DNA of 64,000 nt from Ginsengibacter hankyongi (GTDB taxonomy: Bacteria; Bacteroidota; Bacteroidia; Chitinophagales; Chitinophagaceae). The stretch is taken from positions 62,001 to 126,000 of the forward strand of contig NZ_VYQF01000007.1 in assembly GCF_008710285.1 (NCBI RefSeq), given 5' to 3'. Under the pieces are notes generated by a model. That model was not told the DNA's origin. It did no database searches and worked only from the letters and a program-made list of their open reading frames with translations. Shown one piece after another: positions 52,189-62,360 of this stretch. The number at the start of each line of letters is the position of its first letter. Positions within the stretch are counted from its first letter, which is position 1. Position numbers and translations under genes: made by a program.

Positions 52189-53208
52189 ATGATCAAGGAT
52201 AAATATTTAAGATTGGTCTTTATTCCATTGTTGGGGATAGTAATTCCTTTTTTCTCTGGAATTATAACCTATAGCGATTATTCAATATTGGAGCTGATTT
52301 CAATTAATTTATATTTTATTTTACTTTCTTTTTGCATCTGGACAGGAGCCAGCTGGGTGCATCGCAAAATGCGGTCTTTTTCCAAAAGTCTACGCAACCC
52401 CATTTTGAAAGTATTTTCTGTTTCTTTAATAGGAGGTTTATTTGGAGCTGCCATTTCGGGCATGTTTTCTATAGCATGGTATAAAATATCAAAGGAAAAC
52501 TTTAACTGGGCGCCTGTTTTCAGATGTATTGCTTTTTCTTCCCTCGCTGTTTTATTGTTTACGCTGCTTTATGAAATTTTATATTTAAGTACGCAGCGGG
52601 TTCTATATACAAAAATAGTAGACCAGTTGGACTGGGAGCGCTCTAAAGCAGAAATGTCCGTATTGAAAAATGAACTCGAACCCCATTTTATTTTCAATTC
52701 ACTAAATACGCTTTCCTATCTTATTTTAAATGATCCCCAAACTGCCCATGAGTTTAACAGTAAGCTTGCTTCTGTATATAAATATTTTTTGATTAATAAA
52801 GACCGGGAACTGATTACGCTGCAGGGCGAGCTTGAGTTTATCGAAAATTATTTTTTCGTGTTGCAGGTACGCCACGATAATAAGCTTCATTTATCGACTG
52901 ACCTGAGTAATCATCATGAAGGTACTTTAATGATACTGCCTTACGCTTTGCAGGTTCTCGTGGAAAATGCAATAAAGCATAATGAGTTCAGTGATGCAGA
53001 CCCTTTGTATATAAAAGTTGTATTGAATGGAGAATATTTGCAAATAAAAAATAATAAAAAGCCAAGGCCGTACGCAGTTAATTCAACAGGTATTGGCTTA
53101 CGTAATCTCAGCTCACGTTACAGGCTCGTGTGCAATAAAGATATACTTATAGAAGCCACCGATAATGAATTCACAGTTAAACTCCCATTAATAAAATCAA
53201 ACCCATAG
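52189..53208 (+). CDS. LytS-type sensor histidine kinase
   Basis: A 339-residue kinase. Four N-terminal membrane segments (about 7-27, 33-55, 73-97 and 112-133) form a sensor without a large extracytoplasmic domain. The His_kinase (PF06580-type) domain has the phospho-acceptor H166 in NELEPHFIFNSLNTLSYL. The HATPase part follows, with VLVENAIKHN and GIGLRNLSSRYRL. It pairs with the LytTR regulator encoded 2 bases downstream. The input signal is unknown. Confidence 0.94.
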   Translation: MIKDKYLRLVFIPLLGIVIPFFSGIITYSDYSILELISINLYFILLSFCIWTGASWVHRKMRSFSKSLRNPILKVFSVSLIGGLFGAAISGMFSIAWYKISKENFNWAPVFRCIAFSSLAVLLFTLLYEILYLSTQRVLYTKIVDQLDWERSKAEMSVLKNELEPHFIFNSLNTLSYLILNDPQTAHEFNSKLASVYKYFLINKDRELITLQGELEFIENYFFVLQVRHDNKLHLSTDLSNHHEGTLMILPYALQVLVENAIKHNEFSDADPLYIKVVLNGEYLQIKNNKKPRPYAVNSTGIGLRNLSSRYRLVCNKDILIEATDNEFTVKLPLIKSNP

Positions 53209-53210
53209 CC

Positions 53211-53978
53211 ATGCTTAACGCCCTTATAATTGAAGACGAAAAACCAGCGATGGAAGTGCTGGTAAAAAAACTTTCAGAAGTATCAATACCCGTAAACATT
53301 AAAGCCCGGTTAAATTCCGTTAAAGAAAGTATTGAATATATGTCAATACATCCTGAAGCTGATATAATATTCAGCGATGTTCAGTTAGCTGATGGCTTAT
53401 CGTTTGATATATTTAGCCAGACAGGAGTTCAGTCACCTGTAATTTTTATTACAGGATACGACGACTATATGATGATGGCGTTTGAAAATAACGGTATCGA
53501 CTACCTGCTGAAACCTGTTGACATAGCTGACCTTGAAAAATCTCTTTTGAAGTATAATAAATTGCAGGAACATTTTTCCACCTCGAATGTGCAGGCCCCG
53601 GTTGAAAATCTTTTAAAGTTTGTTAGCCAAAGAAAAAAAACAAGGCTGCTCGTAAAAAAAGGCCTGGAAAATATTGCCTTGCGGCTTGAAGACATTGCAT
53701 TAATTTATACGCAAAACAAACTAGTATATGTAATTGATAATTGCTCCAAGAAGTATATTGCGGATAAAACATTGTCTGAACTTGAAGATGAACTTGATGA
53801 TACAACGTTCTTTCGGGTAAACCGTCAATATATCATTAATATAAACTACGTAAAAAGTTTTAAAACTTTTGAAAAGGTAAAGCTGTTAATCGACATTGCC
53901 ATTCCCGATATAAATCATTCTATAGTAATCAGCCAGGAAACTGCGCCCGCATTTAGAAAATGGATGCATGATGCTTAA
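53211..53978 (+). CDS. LytTR-family response regulator
   Basis: A 255-residue regulator. The receiver domain (1-~120) has acidic E8/D9/E10 in ALIIEDEKPAM, phospho-acceptor D56 in IIFSDVQLADG, and the conserved K in YLLKPVD. The LytTR DNA-binding domain (about 145-250) has FVSQRKKTRLLVKKGLENIALRLEDIALIYTQNKLVYVI...FFRVNRQYIININYVKSF. It is translated nearly without gap after the kinase (2 bases). The direct repeat at 52130-52158 is a plausible target. Confidence 0.95.
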   Translation: MLNALIIEDEKPAMEVLVKKLSEVSIPVNIKARLNSVKESIEYMSIHPEADIIFSDVQLADGLSFDIFSQTGVQSPVIFITGYDDYMMMAFENNGIDYLLKPVDIADLEKSLLKYNKLQEHFSTSNVQAPVENLLKFVSQRKKTRLLVKKGLENIALRLEDIALIYTQNKLVYVIDNCSKKYIADKTLSELEDELDDTTFFRVNRQYIININYVKSFKTFEKVKLLIDIAIPDINHSIVISQETAPAFRKWMHDA

Positions 53979-54021
53979 TAATATTTGGCGCTAAATTGCT
54001 GAATAATTAACCGTAAATACG

Positions 54022-54318
54022 ATGATCAAAAAGCACTTCTTTTTGAAACTAAATCCGCCAAGGACAACTTTTACTCTTGATATGACAGCTGAGGAAAGGG
54101 CCGTTATGCAAAAACATGTAGCTTATTGGCAACCCTATGTTGAAAATGGAACTGTAATAGTACTTGGGCCGGTTGCAGACCCGCAAGGCGGGTATGGCAT
54201 CGCAGTTGTTGCTGTTGAAAATGAAGAAGAACTCAACACTTTAATTGCTGCTGACCCTGCTAACGGATTAAATAAATATGAGGTTCATCCAATGAGGGCA
54301 GTTACCAAACAGAAATAA
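54022..54318 (+). CDS. YciI-family protein
   Basis: A 98-residue small protein of the YciI/dimeric alpha-beta barrel (YCII) family. It has FFLKLNPPRTTFTLDMTAEERAVMQKHVAYWQPYVENGTVIVLGPVADPQGGYGIAVV, with the His of KHVAYW and the Asp of ADPQG in the usual pocket positions, then ELNTLIAADPANGLNKYEVHPM. Family members may be small hydrolases; the substrate is unknown. It follows the LytTR gene by 43 bases and may be co-transcribed. Confidence 0.9.
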   Translation: MIKKHFFLKLNPPRTTFTLDMTAEERAVMQKHVAYWQPYVENGTVIVLGPVADPQGGYGIAVVAVENEEELNTLIAADPANGLNKYEVHPMRAVTKQK

Positions 54319-54426
54319 ATTATTTCGTTTCGATTTATAAACAGGATAGGTTTCCATTCAATATTTAAGCCGACGCCATAAAAATTTTATTTCAGCTAAC
54401 ATATCAAAACAAAATTTGATAGTTTT

Positions 54427-55323
54427 TTAAGAAGTGCTCAATTCTTCAAAAGCGGCTTGCAGCGGGCGTTGTATGCCATCGCCTTTCCATTCCGGGGACC
54501 CGGGTATTTCGGTAGCTTTTAAAATTTCTTCGTTTGTTTTACCCGCTTTCATTTCATCTCCTACGAATTTTAAAACATTGCCGAGGTAATCACGAAAAGC
54601 AACAAGGTCATCTTTCGGGCCTGCAACATCATAACCATCTGCAGCATGCCCATAAATAAATTTTGTTTTATTACTGAATTTTTTCATTGCCATATCCAAT
54701 ACATTTATCCAGCTTTGAATATTGGCGCCGGCACTTCGGTCAACAAAAGGATGGCGGCGGTTGAAGACAAGATCGCCCATATGAACAATGTTTGCGTGTT
54801 GTAAATGTATTATCCCATCGCCATTAGTATGGCCTGCTCCAAAATAGTGCAAAGCAATTCTTTCGTTGCCTGCTTTTTCCTCCCAAACTTTTCCAAAAGT
54901 ATTATTGGGATAATATTGTTTGTCTTCAGTTTTATTTTTGATCGCCACGTTCTTTTGATTGGCCAGCGAATTTTCGTGTGCGAGTACCCGTGAGACAATT
55001 TCTTTAAATGCAATATTACCTGAAGTATGATCGCCATGATGATGGGTATTTATCAACAGCCGGAATGGTAGATTATTTCTTTTCTTTAATTCTGCAATTA
55101 AATGCGGCGCTGTATCCGGAAACTGTGCATCAATAACCGTTATTCCGTCTTTTGAAAAATGAAAAGCAATAGTTCCGCCTTTTTCGGTAAATACACCAAT
55201 GTTGTCTGTGAGCATTGTTATCTTCCAGGGATCATCCGTAAACATTTTAAAAAAGTTTTTTTGGCCAACAGATATTGCTCCAAATGTAAAAGCAGAATTT
55301 TGTATAAAAGAGCGACGATGCAT
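54427..55323 (-). CDS. MBL-fold metallo-hydrolase, exported
   Basis: A 298-residue metallo-beta-lactamase-fold protein. The N-terminus MHRRSFIQNSAFTFGAISVG is Tat-like (RR followed by a hydrophobic stretch). Zinc motif HHHGDH is at 94-99 (INTHHHGDHTSGN), with further ligands in FGAGHTNGDGIIHL, HMGDLVFNRRHPFVD and IYGHAADG. It belongs to the large SoxH/glyoxalase-II-like group; the substrate is unknown. It converges with the YciI gene, 108 bases apart. Confidence 0.9.
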   Translation of the reverse strand: MHRRSFIQNSAFTFGAISVGQKNFFKMFTDDPWKITMLTDNIGVFTEKGGTIAFHFSKDGITVIDAQFPDTAPHLIAELKKRNNLPFRLLINTHHHGDHTSGNIAFKEIVSRVLAHENSLANQKNVAIKNKTEDKQYYPNNTFGKVWEEKAGNERIALHYFGAGHTNGDGIIHLQHANIVHMGDLVFNRRHPFVDRSAGANIQSWINVLDMAMKKFSNKTKFIYGHAADGYDVAGPKDDLVAFRDYLGNVLKFVGDEMKAGKTNEEILKATEIPGSPEWKGDGIQRPLQAAFEELSTS

Positions 55324-55430
55324 AATTACGTATTTAAATTTTAAAGTACAACATCACAAACAATTTACGTTAAGGAGCGAATTAGTTTTGTTTATTAAAA
55401 GGACAAACAAGTAAATACTGATGATTTATA

Positions 55431-56009
55431 TTATTCTTTTATAATCCTTTTTTCAATTCTCTTGTCTGGAATTAACCATATGCCTGCGACACTTGCGTAA
55501 AGAATTAAGCTGATTGCAGCGTTGAAAAAAGCTGCAAAGATTGCCACGATGTATATCACCACAGAAATAATTCCCTTTTTATCTTTTCCTATTGCAATTG
55601 CTAAAGTAGAGTTTTTACCGTGGAGTTTTATGAGCGCTTGCGCCAAAATATAGTAAGCTACTCCACTCATGCATAATGCAATGCCATATAATATTACCGG
55701 CCATTTTGTAAAATGGTTTTCACCCATCCAACCTGATGCGAATGGAACTAAAGAGAGCCAAAAAAGTAAATGTGTGTTGGCCCACAATACTGCACCGTTT
55801 ACATGTTTTACGCTATACAACATATGGTGGTGATTGCTCCAGTAAATTCCTATGTAAATAAAACTAAGTATGTAGCTAAGGAACACCGGCAATATTGCTT
55901 TTAAAGAATTTAAATCGTCGCCGTGTGGAATTTTCATTTCCAAAAGCATGACCGTAATTATAATTGCAAGAACACCATCGCTAAATGCCTGTAATCTTTC
56001 TGTTCCCAT
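55431..56009 (-). CDS. TMEM175-family (DUF1211) potassium-channel-like protein
   Basis: A 192-residue integral membrane protein with about six segments. The start at 56009 is preferred (MGTERLQAFSDGVLAIIITVMLLEM), because the conserved FSDGV motif of the first helix should lie near the N-terminus. Further helices contain FLSYILSFIYIGIYWSNHHHML and NTHLLFWLSLVPFASGWM. Bacterial TMEM175 proteins conduct K+ as tetramers. It is 79 bases before a periplasmic-binding-protein gene's stop and on the same strand. Confidence 0.9.
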   Translation of the reverse strand: MGTERLQAFSDGVLAIIITVMLLEMKIPHGDDLNSLKAILPVFLSYILSFIYIGIYWSNHHHMLYSVKHVNGAVLWANTHLLFWLSLVPFASGWMGENHFTKWPVILYGIALCMSGVAYYILAQALIKLHGKNSTLAIAIGKDKKGIISVVIYIVAIFAAFFNAAISLILYASVAGIWLIPDKRIEKRIIKE

Positions 56010-56088
56010 AATTGTAGGAGTTGATCTGCAAAAAAATTTATAAAAATATAAATCTGAAGTAACGGAATATCGAAAAATCATTTTTTAC

Positions 56089-57273
56089 TTACCATTCTCT
56101 CACAATATCTCCGTTTAAAATTTGCATAATAAAAAGGTGTTTGTTTTCATAATAGTCAGGAACGTTATTTTGCTTTTGATTATATACCGGCCTGAAGTTA
56201 TAAGCATGATAAGCGGATAAATCACTGTCATTCAAATGAGACATAATTTCGCCGGGATATTTGAGCAGGAGGTTTGTAAAATACCAGGTTATCCCAAAAC
56301 CTTTGTAAGCCATTTCAGAAGGCCTTGTCCTGTACAGTTGAAAATATTTTTTTATCAGAATGCTGTCAGCAGTGGAACCTTTTGCATCGTAATGCGGGGT
56401 AGTATAGCGAATAGGGAAATCTTTATAAACATCTTTTTGGTAAAGGCTTTTAAATCCATCCCAGTTGGGCATTCCTATTAAAACAAGAGGGTGTTTTTTT
56501 TGGATCGGATAACATGCATCAGCTAAGCTTTTTGCAAAATCCTCGTCGAGGCTCGCCCCAATTACAACGGCTGTATGTAATGTATCAATCTTGTTCATTA
56601 ACCTATAAGTTGACATGGTGCTATCCACCATTATAGTTCTTATATTTAAAAGCGGTTTCCCTTCAGCAGAATTTATAATTCTGAAATAATTGTCGACGCG
56701 ATCATCACCTTTTCTTTTAACGAGATAAATTTTATCGGTACCATGCTTTTGTAAAAGATAACTGAAAATTCCCTCACAGTTAGCCTTTAAGGTGGAGTTA
56801 ACAATGATTAAAAAAGGATTTGCGAGTATGCCACCATCGTTAGGATAGGTGGCAGACACAAATGGAATATTTTTTTTTAAAGCAAAATAAGCAAGTTCAT
56901 GATAATCGGGATCTTTTACGGAGCCTATGATCAGGTCTACGTTATCCAGTTTTCTATATTTTATAAGCCAGGGTATAGGTTGTGTGTTTGATTTGGAATC
57001 GTAAATAGTTACGTCAACTGAGTTTCCATTAAGCGATAAAGTATCAAGAGCAATGTGTGCGCCCTGTACAAAGTCAACAGCCGGCATAATAAATTTCGGT
57101 ATCGAATTTCCATCGATCATTTGTCCGTTAGCAAATGCAGAATCAAGGTATAATGGAGCAAATAATGCGATATGATGCGTTTTGGATGCGGATGCTAATT
57201 CATTTTGCCCAAATAAAAATTGTGTCCACGCAACCATTAATGCCACAGTTAAAAACAAAACATTTTTTTTCAT
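56089..57273 (-). CDS. Periplasmic binding protein type 1-like protein
   Basis: A 394-residue exported protein. Start chosen at 57273 (MKKNVLFLTVALMVAWTQFLFGQ) for its signal peptide. The fold is that of ABC-type amino-acid/Leu-I-V binding proteins: HHIALFAPLYLDSAFANGQ, DFVQGAHIALDTLSLNGNSVDVTIYDSKS, NVDLIIGSVKDPDYHELAYFALKKNIPFVSATYPNDGG, and YRTRPSEMAYKGFGITWYF. No ABC permease or ATPase is nearby, so it may be a stand-alone receptor-like protein. It follows guaA (69 bases upstream on the same strand). Confidence 0.8.
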   Translation of the reverse strand: MKKNVLFLTVALMVAWTQFLFGQNELASASKTHHIALFAPLYLDSAFANGQMIDGNSIPKFIMPAVDFVQGAHIALDTLSLNGNSVDVTIYDSKSNTQPIPWLIKYRKLDNVDLIIGSVKDPDYHELAYFALKKNIPFVSATYPNDGGILANPFLIIVNSTLKANCEGIFSYLLQKHGTDKIYLVKRKGDDRVDNYFRIINSAEGKPLLNIRTIMVDSTMSTYRLMNKIDTLHTAVVIGASLDEDFAKSLADACYPIQKKHPLVLIGMPNWDGFKSLYQKDVYKDFPIRYTTPHYDAKGSTADSILIKKYFQLYRTRPSEMAYKGFGITWYFTNLLLKYPGEIMSHLNDSDLSAYHAYNFRPVYNQKQNNVPDYYENKHLFIMQILNGDIVREW

Positions 57274-57341
57274 AAAATACATCCAATTAGCAATTAACGA
57301 TAAGCAAATCAGCAATTAACTAATGAACCAATTAACTGTTT

Positions 57342-58874
57342 TTACTCCCATTCAATAGTTGCAGGTGGTTTACTGCTTATATCATAAACAACCCTGTTGA
57401 TTCCTTTTACATTATTAATTATTTCATTCGACACATAGGCAAGAAATTCGTAAGGCAAATGTGCCCAGTCTGCGGTCATTCCATCTACGCTCGTTACCGC
57501 TCTTAAAGCTACAGTAAATTCATACGTTCTTTCATCCCCCATTACTCCCACACTTTTTACAGGAAGTAAGATAGCACCTGCCTGCCAAACAGTTGCATAT
57601 AAATCAAATTTTAATAAAGCTTTTGTATAAATCGCATCCGCCTGCTGCAACAACTGTACTTTTTCTTCTGTTACTTCTCCCAAAATTCTTATAGCAAGCC
57701 CGGGCCCCGGAAAGGGATGGCGATTTAAAAGCGCAGCAGGAAGGCCAAGTTCAGCACCAACTTTTCTCACTTCATCTTTAAACAAAGAACGTAAAGGCTC
57801 AACCAGCTTTAGCTTCATGTAATCAGGGAGCCCACCAACATTATGATGAGATTTAATAGTTTGCGATGGACCATGAACCGACATGGATTCAATCACATCA
57901 GGATAAATAGTTCCCTGGCCTAAAAATTCTATCCCTTCAATTTTATGAGCTTCTTCATCAAAAATTTCGATAAAGCATTTGCCAATAATTTTCCTTTTTT
58001 CTTCAGGGCTTACTTTGCCGGCAAGCTTGGTGTAAAAATGATCTTTTGCGTCTACGCCCTTTATATTTAAACCAATGCTGTTACATGAATCGAGCACTTG
58101 TTGAAATTCATCTTTTCTCAATACACCATTATCAACAAAAATTCCGTAAAGATTTTTTCCGATTGCTTTATGAATTAATGTTGCAGCAACTGTTGAATCA
58201 ACACCGCCACTTAAAGCCATGATTACCTTTTTATCTCCTATCGTTTCTTTGATAGCATCAACGGTCTCATTAATAAAGTGAGCCGAAGTCCAGTCCTGTG
58301 CGCACCCGCACACATTTAATAAAAAGTTTTTTATAATTTTTTTGCCTTCGGCAGAATGATATACTTCAGGATGAAATTGTAATCCAAATAATTTTACATT
58401 TTCGTTTTCATATTTAAAAGCAGCAACCGGAATACTATGCGTCGTTGCAGATAAAGAAAAATTTTCCGGAAGTTTTACGATGGTATCGCTATGGCTCATC
58501 CATACATCCGAATCATCTTTTACCTCTTTTAATAATTCATGATTGTCTTTAATTTGAAGTTTAGCTCTTCCATATTCGCGTTTATCACTTTTTTCAACAA
58601 CACCTCCATATAATTTTGCGGTAAGTTGTGCTCCATAACAAATTCCTAATACGGGCACTTTTGCTGCGATTAATTTTACATCAACTGATGGAGCATTTTG
58701 TTCATTCACCGAAAAGGGCGAACCGGAAAGTATTACACCTTTAAGCTCTGGTGTAAATTCTATTTCTTTATTAAAAGGAATTATTTCGCAGAATACGTTT
58801 GCTTCTCTTACAGCCCTGCCAATTAATTGTGTGTATTGCGAACCGAAATCGAGGATCAGAATTTTTTGGGTCAT
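57342..58874 (-). CDS. guaA: GMP synthase (glutamine-hydrolysing)
   Basis: A 510-residue enzyme converting XMP to GMP. The class-I glutamine amidotransferase domain (1-~190) has [18 protein letters not shown], nucleophile Cys in [10 protein letters not shown] and the His/Glu of [13 protein letters not shown]. The ATP-pyrophosphatase domain has the P-loop [19 protein letters not shown] (about 219-237). The dimerisation domain ends with the invariant [14 protein letters not shown]. Its length is normal. Confidence 0.97.
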   Translation of the reverse strand: MTQKILILDFGSQYTQLIGRAVREANVFCEIIPFNKEIEFTPELKGVILSGSPFSVNEQNAPSVDVKLIAAKVPVLGICYGAQLTAKLYGGVVEKSDKREYGRAKLQIKDNHELLKEVKDDSDVWMSHSDTIVKLPENFSLSATTHSIPVAAFKYENENVKLFGLQFHPEVYHSAEGKKIIKNFLLNVCGCAQDWTSAHFINETVDAIKETIGDKKVIMALSGGVDSTVAATLIHKAIGKNLYGIFVDNGVLRKDEFQQVLDSCNSIGLNIKGVDAKDHFYTKLAGKVSPEEKRKIIGKCFIEIFDEEAHKIEGIEFLGQGTIYPDVIESMSVHGPSQTIKSHHNVGGLPDYMKLKLVEPLRSLFKDEVRKVGAELGLPAALLNRHPFPGPGLAIRILGEVTEEKVQLLQQADAIYTKALLKFDLYATVWQAGAILLPVKSVGVMGDERTYEFTVALRAVTSVDGMTADWAHLPYEFLAYVSNEIINNVKGINRVVYDISSKPPATIEWE

Positions 58875-58941
58875 GGCTGCGAAGTTAAAAAGTTTATTGA
58901 AGTTTGTATCTTGCTAAGTAATAATCTTTAAAATAACTGTT

Positions 58942-59655
58942 ATGAAATTTTTTTTAATTGTAGGAGCACTTGTAGTCATCAGTTCCTGTAATATCATAAA
59001 CGGGCACATGGTAACCGGAAATGGTAATATTCGCACAGAAAAGAGAAATACGAGCAATTTCAGGGCTGTAAAAACTTCAGGGTCAATTGATGTGGAGATC
59101 AATAGTGGAGACACTTACGCGGTATTAGTAGAAAATGATGATAACCTGCTTCCTTACGTTGTTACTGAAGTAAATAGTGGCACTTTAAATATTCATTATG
59201 AAAATAACACTTCAATTAATAATGATCATGCAAAAGTGTATGTAACCGTACCATCACTTGATAAAGTAGTTGCGTCAGGTTCTGCCGATATAACCATTCG
59301 TGATGTGCTGAAAAATTCACAAAAAATTGAATTCGGTGTTTCAGGTTCAGGAAATATAAAAGGTGCATTAGATGCTCCGGCGGTTTCAATTGGAGTTAGT
59401 GGTTCTGGCAATGTAGATTTAAAAGGACGTACGAAGGATTTTGAATGTTCGGTTAGCGGAAGCGGCGATGTTAATAGCGGCGGTCTTCAATGTGAAAATG
59501 CAACAGTAAAAGTCTCAGGAAGTGGTAATGTTCATGTGTTTGCAAGCGTAAGCTTAAACGCGTCAATTTCCGGAAGCGGCGACGTATATTATGGAGGTAG
59601 TCCCAAAACTGAAATTCATTCATCTGGCAGCGGTAGTGTGCAGCCCGAGAAATAA
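58942..59655 (+). CDS. Head-GIN / DUF2807 domain lipoprotein
   Basis: A 237-residue lipoprotein (lipobox VISSC, Cys16). DUF2807 features are FRAVKTSGSIDVEINSGDTYAVLVENDDNLLPYV, followed by beta-helix turns marked by SGSG tetrads: VSGSGNIK, VSGSGNVD, VSGSGDVN, VSGSGNVH, ISGSGDVY, SSGSGSVQ. The paralogue at 48966 is exported but not lipidated and uses SGAS instead. The function is unknown. It lies divergent from guaA and 76 bases before htpG. Confidence 0.9.
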   Translation: MKFFLIVGALVVISSCNIINGHMVTGNGNIRTEKRNTSNFRAVKTSGSIDVEINSGDTYAVLVENDDNLLPYVVTEVNSGTLNIHYENNTSINNDHAKVYVTVPSLDKVVASGSADITIRDVLKNSQKIEFGVSGSGNIKGALDAPAVSIGVSGSGNVDLKGRTKDFECSVSGSGDVNSGGLQCENATVKVSGSGNVHVFASVSLNASISGSGDVYYGGSPKTEIHSSGSGSVQPEK

Positions 59656-59731
59656 GAGCGCGAGCCTTTGCCATCCTGTCAGCAAAAATATTGTGGCATT
59701 TTTTTTGAAAACAAATGCAAAAAATACCACA

Positions 59732-61585
59732 ATGCAAAAAGGAAGTATAAGAGTACAGACAGAGAATATTTTTCCCATCATTAAAAAGTTTTTGTACAGC
59801 GATCACGAAATTTTTATTCGCGAACTGGTAAGCAACGCGGTGGATGCCACGCAAAAATTGAAAACCTATTCTTCTTTGGGAGAAGTAAAGGGAGATATTG
59901 ATAATATAGACATCAATATTTCAATTGATAAAGAGAAAAAGACCTTAACTATTTCGGACAAAGGTGTTGGTATGACCGCTGAAGAAGTGGATAAATATAT
60001 TAACCAGGTTGCTTTCAGCGGAGCCGAAGAATTTTTAGAAAAATATAAAGGAAAGAATGAAGCCAATATTATTGGCCATTTCGGTTTAGGATTTTATTCT
60101 TCGTTTATGGTAAGTGATAAAGTAGAAATTATTACCAAAAGTTACCAGGAAGGTGCCAAGGCTGTTAGATGGGAATGTGATGGAAGCCCGGAATATACAT
60201 TAGAACAGACCGAAAAGGAATCCAGGGGAACGGACATCGTTTTATATATTAATGAAGAAAGCGCCGAATTTTTAGAAACAGAGCGCATTCAACATATACT
60301 GGAAAAATTCTGTAAGTTTTTACCCGTTCCAATAAAGTTTGAGGATAAGCAAATAAATAATATCAATCCAGCCTGGACTAAAAAGCCCGCCGATCTTACG
60401 CCGCAGGATTACCAGGATTTTTATAAAGAATTATATCCATTTAGTGAAGCGCCATTATTCTGGATTCACTTAAATGTTGATTATCCTTTTAACCTTACCG
60501 GCATATTATATTTTCCTAAAGTAAAACAACGGTTCGAAATTCAAAAAGATAAAATACAATTATACAGTAACCAGGTTTTTGTTACAGATGAAGTAAAGGA
60601 TATTGTTCCTGAATTTTTAATGTTGTTACATGGTGTAATTGATAGCCCGGATATTCCTTTAAATGTTAGCAGGAGTTATTTACAAGGCGATCCGAATGTC
60701 AAGAAAATAAATTCTTACATCACCAAAAAAGTTGCTGATAAACTGGATGAGATTTTTAAAAGCGATCGTAAGTCATTTGAAGAAAAATGGGAAAGCCTTG
60801 GATTATTTGTTAAGTATGGAATGATAACCGATGATAAATTTTTAGAGAAAGCCAATAAGTTTAATTTATTTGAAGATGCTGATGCCGGAAAGTTTTATAC
60901 ACTTGATGAATATCGTACCGCAACAGAAACTTTGCAAAAGAATAAAGAAGGTAAATTAGTAATGTTGTATACAACAGATCCTGTACAGCAAAACAGTTAC
61001 ATTCAGGCAGCCAAGAAGAAAGGTTTTGTGGTTGTAAAGCTTGAAACCATTGTGGATGCCGCATTTATCAACAACATGGAAATGAAATGGAACGATGTTC
61101 AGTTTGTACGCGTAGATGCAGATATCACCGATAATTTAATTGACAAGGGAGATCATGTTGACAGTGTTTTAAGTAAAGATGATCAATTGAAATTAAAGGA
61201 TATGTTTCATTTAGAAATACCCGAATTGCATGTTACAGTAGAGGTGAAAGGATTATCCACCGATACACTACCAGTAATAGCTACACGCCCGGAATTTATG
61301 AGGAGGATGAAAGATATGGCGATGAATGGCGGCGGAGGAATGGGAAGTTTCTATGGGAATTTACCGGAAGAAGTAACTCTTACAGTGAATGGTAATCATC
61401 CTGTTTATCAAAAAATATTGCAGGAAGAAAACAAAGACAAACAGGAAAAGGAAGTTAGAAATTTAGCAGACTTAGCTTTGCTTTCTCAAGGACTATTGAA
61501 AGGCAATGAGCTTACCAACTTTATTAACCGCAGTGTTGAAATGATGGAAGGGAAAGAGAAAAGTAAAATAATACTGGAAGTTTAA
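59732..61585 (+). CDS. htpG: Chaperone protein HtpG (Hsp90)
   Basis: A 617-residue Hsp90 of normal bacterial length. The ATG at 59732 (MQKGSIRVQTENIFPIIKKF) is the typical start; a longer in-frame extension overlaps the upstream gene and is rejected. The GHKL ATPase motifs are RELVSNAVDATQKL, ISDKGVGMTAEEVDKYI and IGHFGLGFYSSFMVSDKVEI. The middle-domain catalytic loop has DIPLNVSRSYLQGDPNVKKI. The C-terminal dimer region is shorter than in eukaryotes. A terminator follows at 61606. Confidence 0.97.
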   Translation: MQKGSIRVQTENIFPIIKKFLYSDHEIFIRELVSNAVDATQKLKTYSSLGEVKGDIDNIDINISIDKEKKTLTISDKGVGMTAEEVDKYINQVAFSGAEEFLEKYKGKNEANIIGHFGLGFYSSFMVSDKVEIITKSYQEGAKAVRWECDGSPEYTLEQTEKESRGTDIVLYINEESAEFLETERIQHILEKFCKFLPVPIKFEDKQINNINPAWTKKPADLTPQDYQDFYKELYPFSEAPLFWIHLNVDYPFNLTGILYFPKVKQRFEIQKDKIQLYSNQVFVTDEVKDIVPEFLMLLHGVIDSPDIPLNVSRSYLQGDPNVKKINSYITKKVADKLDEIFKSDRKSFEEKWESLGLFVKYGMITDDKFLEKANKFNLFEDADAGKFYTLDEYRTATETLQKNKEGKLVMLYTTDPVQQNSYIQAAKKKGFVVVKLETIVDAAFINNMEMKWNDVQFVRVDADITDNLIDKGDHVDSVLSKDDQLKLKDMFHLEIPELHVTVEVKGLSTDTLPVIATRPEFMRRMKDMAMNGGGGMGSFYGNLPEEVTLTVNGNHPVYQKILQEENKDKQEKEVRNLADLALLSQGLLKGNELTNFINRSVEMMEGKEKSKIILEV

Positions 61586-61605
61586 TTTAGATGATACGGT
61601 TTTTA

Positions 61606-61637
61606 TAGCCCTGAAATTTTTCAGGGCTATTTTTTTG
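61606..61637. terminator. Rho-independent terminator
   Basis: TAGCCCTGAA (61606-61615) pairs with TTCAGGGCTA (61620-61629) around ATTT, followed by a run of eight T. It ends htpG; the convergent methyltransferase gene stops 10 bases later, though its A-run side is weaker. Confidence 0.88.
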
Positions 61638-61646
61638 AAAATAATT

Positions 61647-62303
61647 TTAAAGAAATATTTCATTTTCTTCATCTGGCTCTTTTGATAAAATACTCAATTC
61701 CAGGTATTGTAATTTTTTTAAATAATACTCTTCTTCAAAACCTGCACTTAAAAAAATTTCTTTATGAACAGGATTTGCATACATGATGTAAATTTTTCTA
61801 TCTTTTTCTTTAAGAGATGAAAGAATGTTTTTAACCACTTTGAGCATTATTGCTTCATCAAATGGATTAAAGAAAAAGAAAACTGTTTGCTCATTTGCTA
61901 TTTTATAATTAACAACATCATCGCAAATAATATTGAATTTTACTAAGGGGGAAAGCAGGTGTGTTTCCAGCATATTTTTCTCTGCCGATAAACATAAAGC
62001 TTTGGCAAAATCAATTCCGGTAATATTATTAAAGCCGTAATGAGCAGCAACAATCATCGCACGTCCTTTGCCACATCCAAAGTCTGTAATGTTTTTATTT
62101 TCGTTTATGCTTCGCAGGTAGTTAAATCCTTTTTCAAGTATAAAATAATTGCAGGCCTGGTAAATGGATGCATGTTCGAGGTTATTTCCGGTTATGGTTA
62201 TTGTTTTCAGCCGGTCTAATTCTATTGTATCCAGATTATATTTTCTTTCACCTTTTATTTCATGATAAATACTAAAAAATGCAAGAGGGAAATTCCAGTT
62301 CAT
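61647..62303 (-). CDS. Class I SAM-dependent methyltransferase
   Basis: A 218-residue Rossmann methyltransferase. SAM motif I is ITDFGCGKGRAMIVAAHYG (72-90), with the acidic loop ITGIDFAKALCLSAEKN; the motif IV region reads VVNYKIANEQTVFFFFNPFDEAIMLKVV, an NPF-type motif. A leading segment (HEIKGERKYNLDTIELDRL) matches class I enzymes of unknown target in Bacteroidota. The substrate is unknown. It shares the strand with recJ, whose stop is 58 bases upstream. Confidence 0.88.
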   Translation of the reverse strand: MNWNFPLAFFSIYHEIKGERKYNLDTIELDRLKTITITGNNLEHASIYQACNYFILEKGFNYLRSINENKNITDFGCGKGRAMIVAAHYGFNNITGIDFAKALCLSAEKNMLETHLLSPLVKFNIICDDVVNYKIANEQTVFFFFNPFDEAIMLKVVKNILSSLKEKDRKIYIMYANPVHKEIFLSAGFEEEYYLKKLQYLELSILSKEPDEENEIFL

Positions 62304-62360
62304 TCCAATAAAAAACCAGTATCTTATATAGTAAATAAACTTTTTTATAAAGATTAGTAT

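Noticed and set aside
59591-59731. 47-residue N-terminal extension of HtpG
   Set aside because: It overlaps the preceding DUF2807 gene, and the family starts at the MQKGSIRVQTEN methionine.
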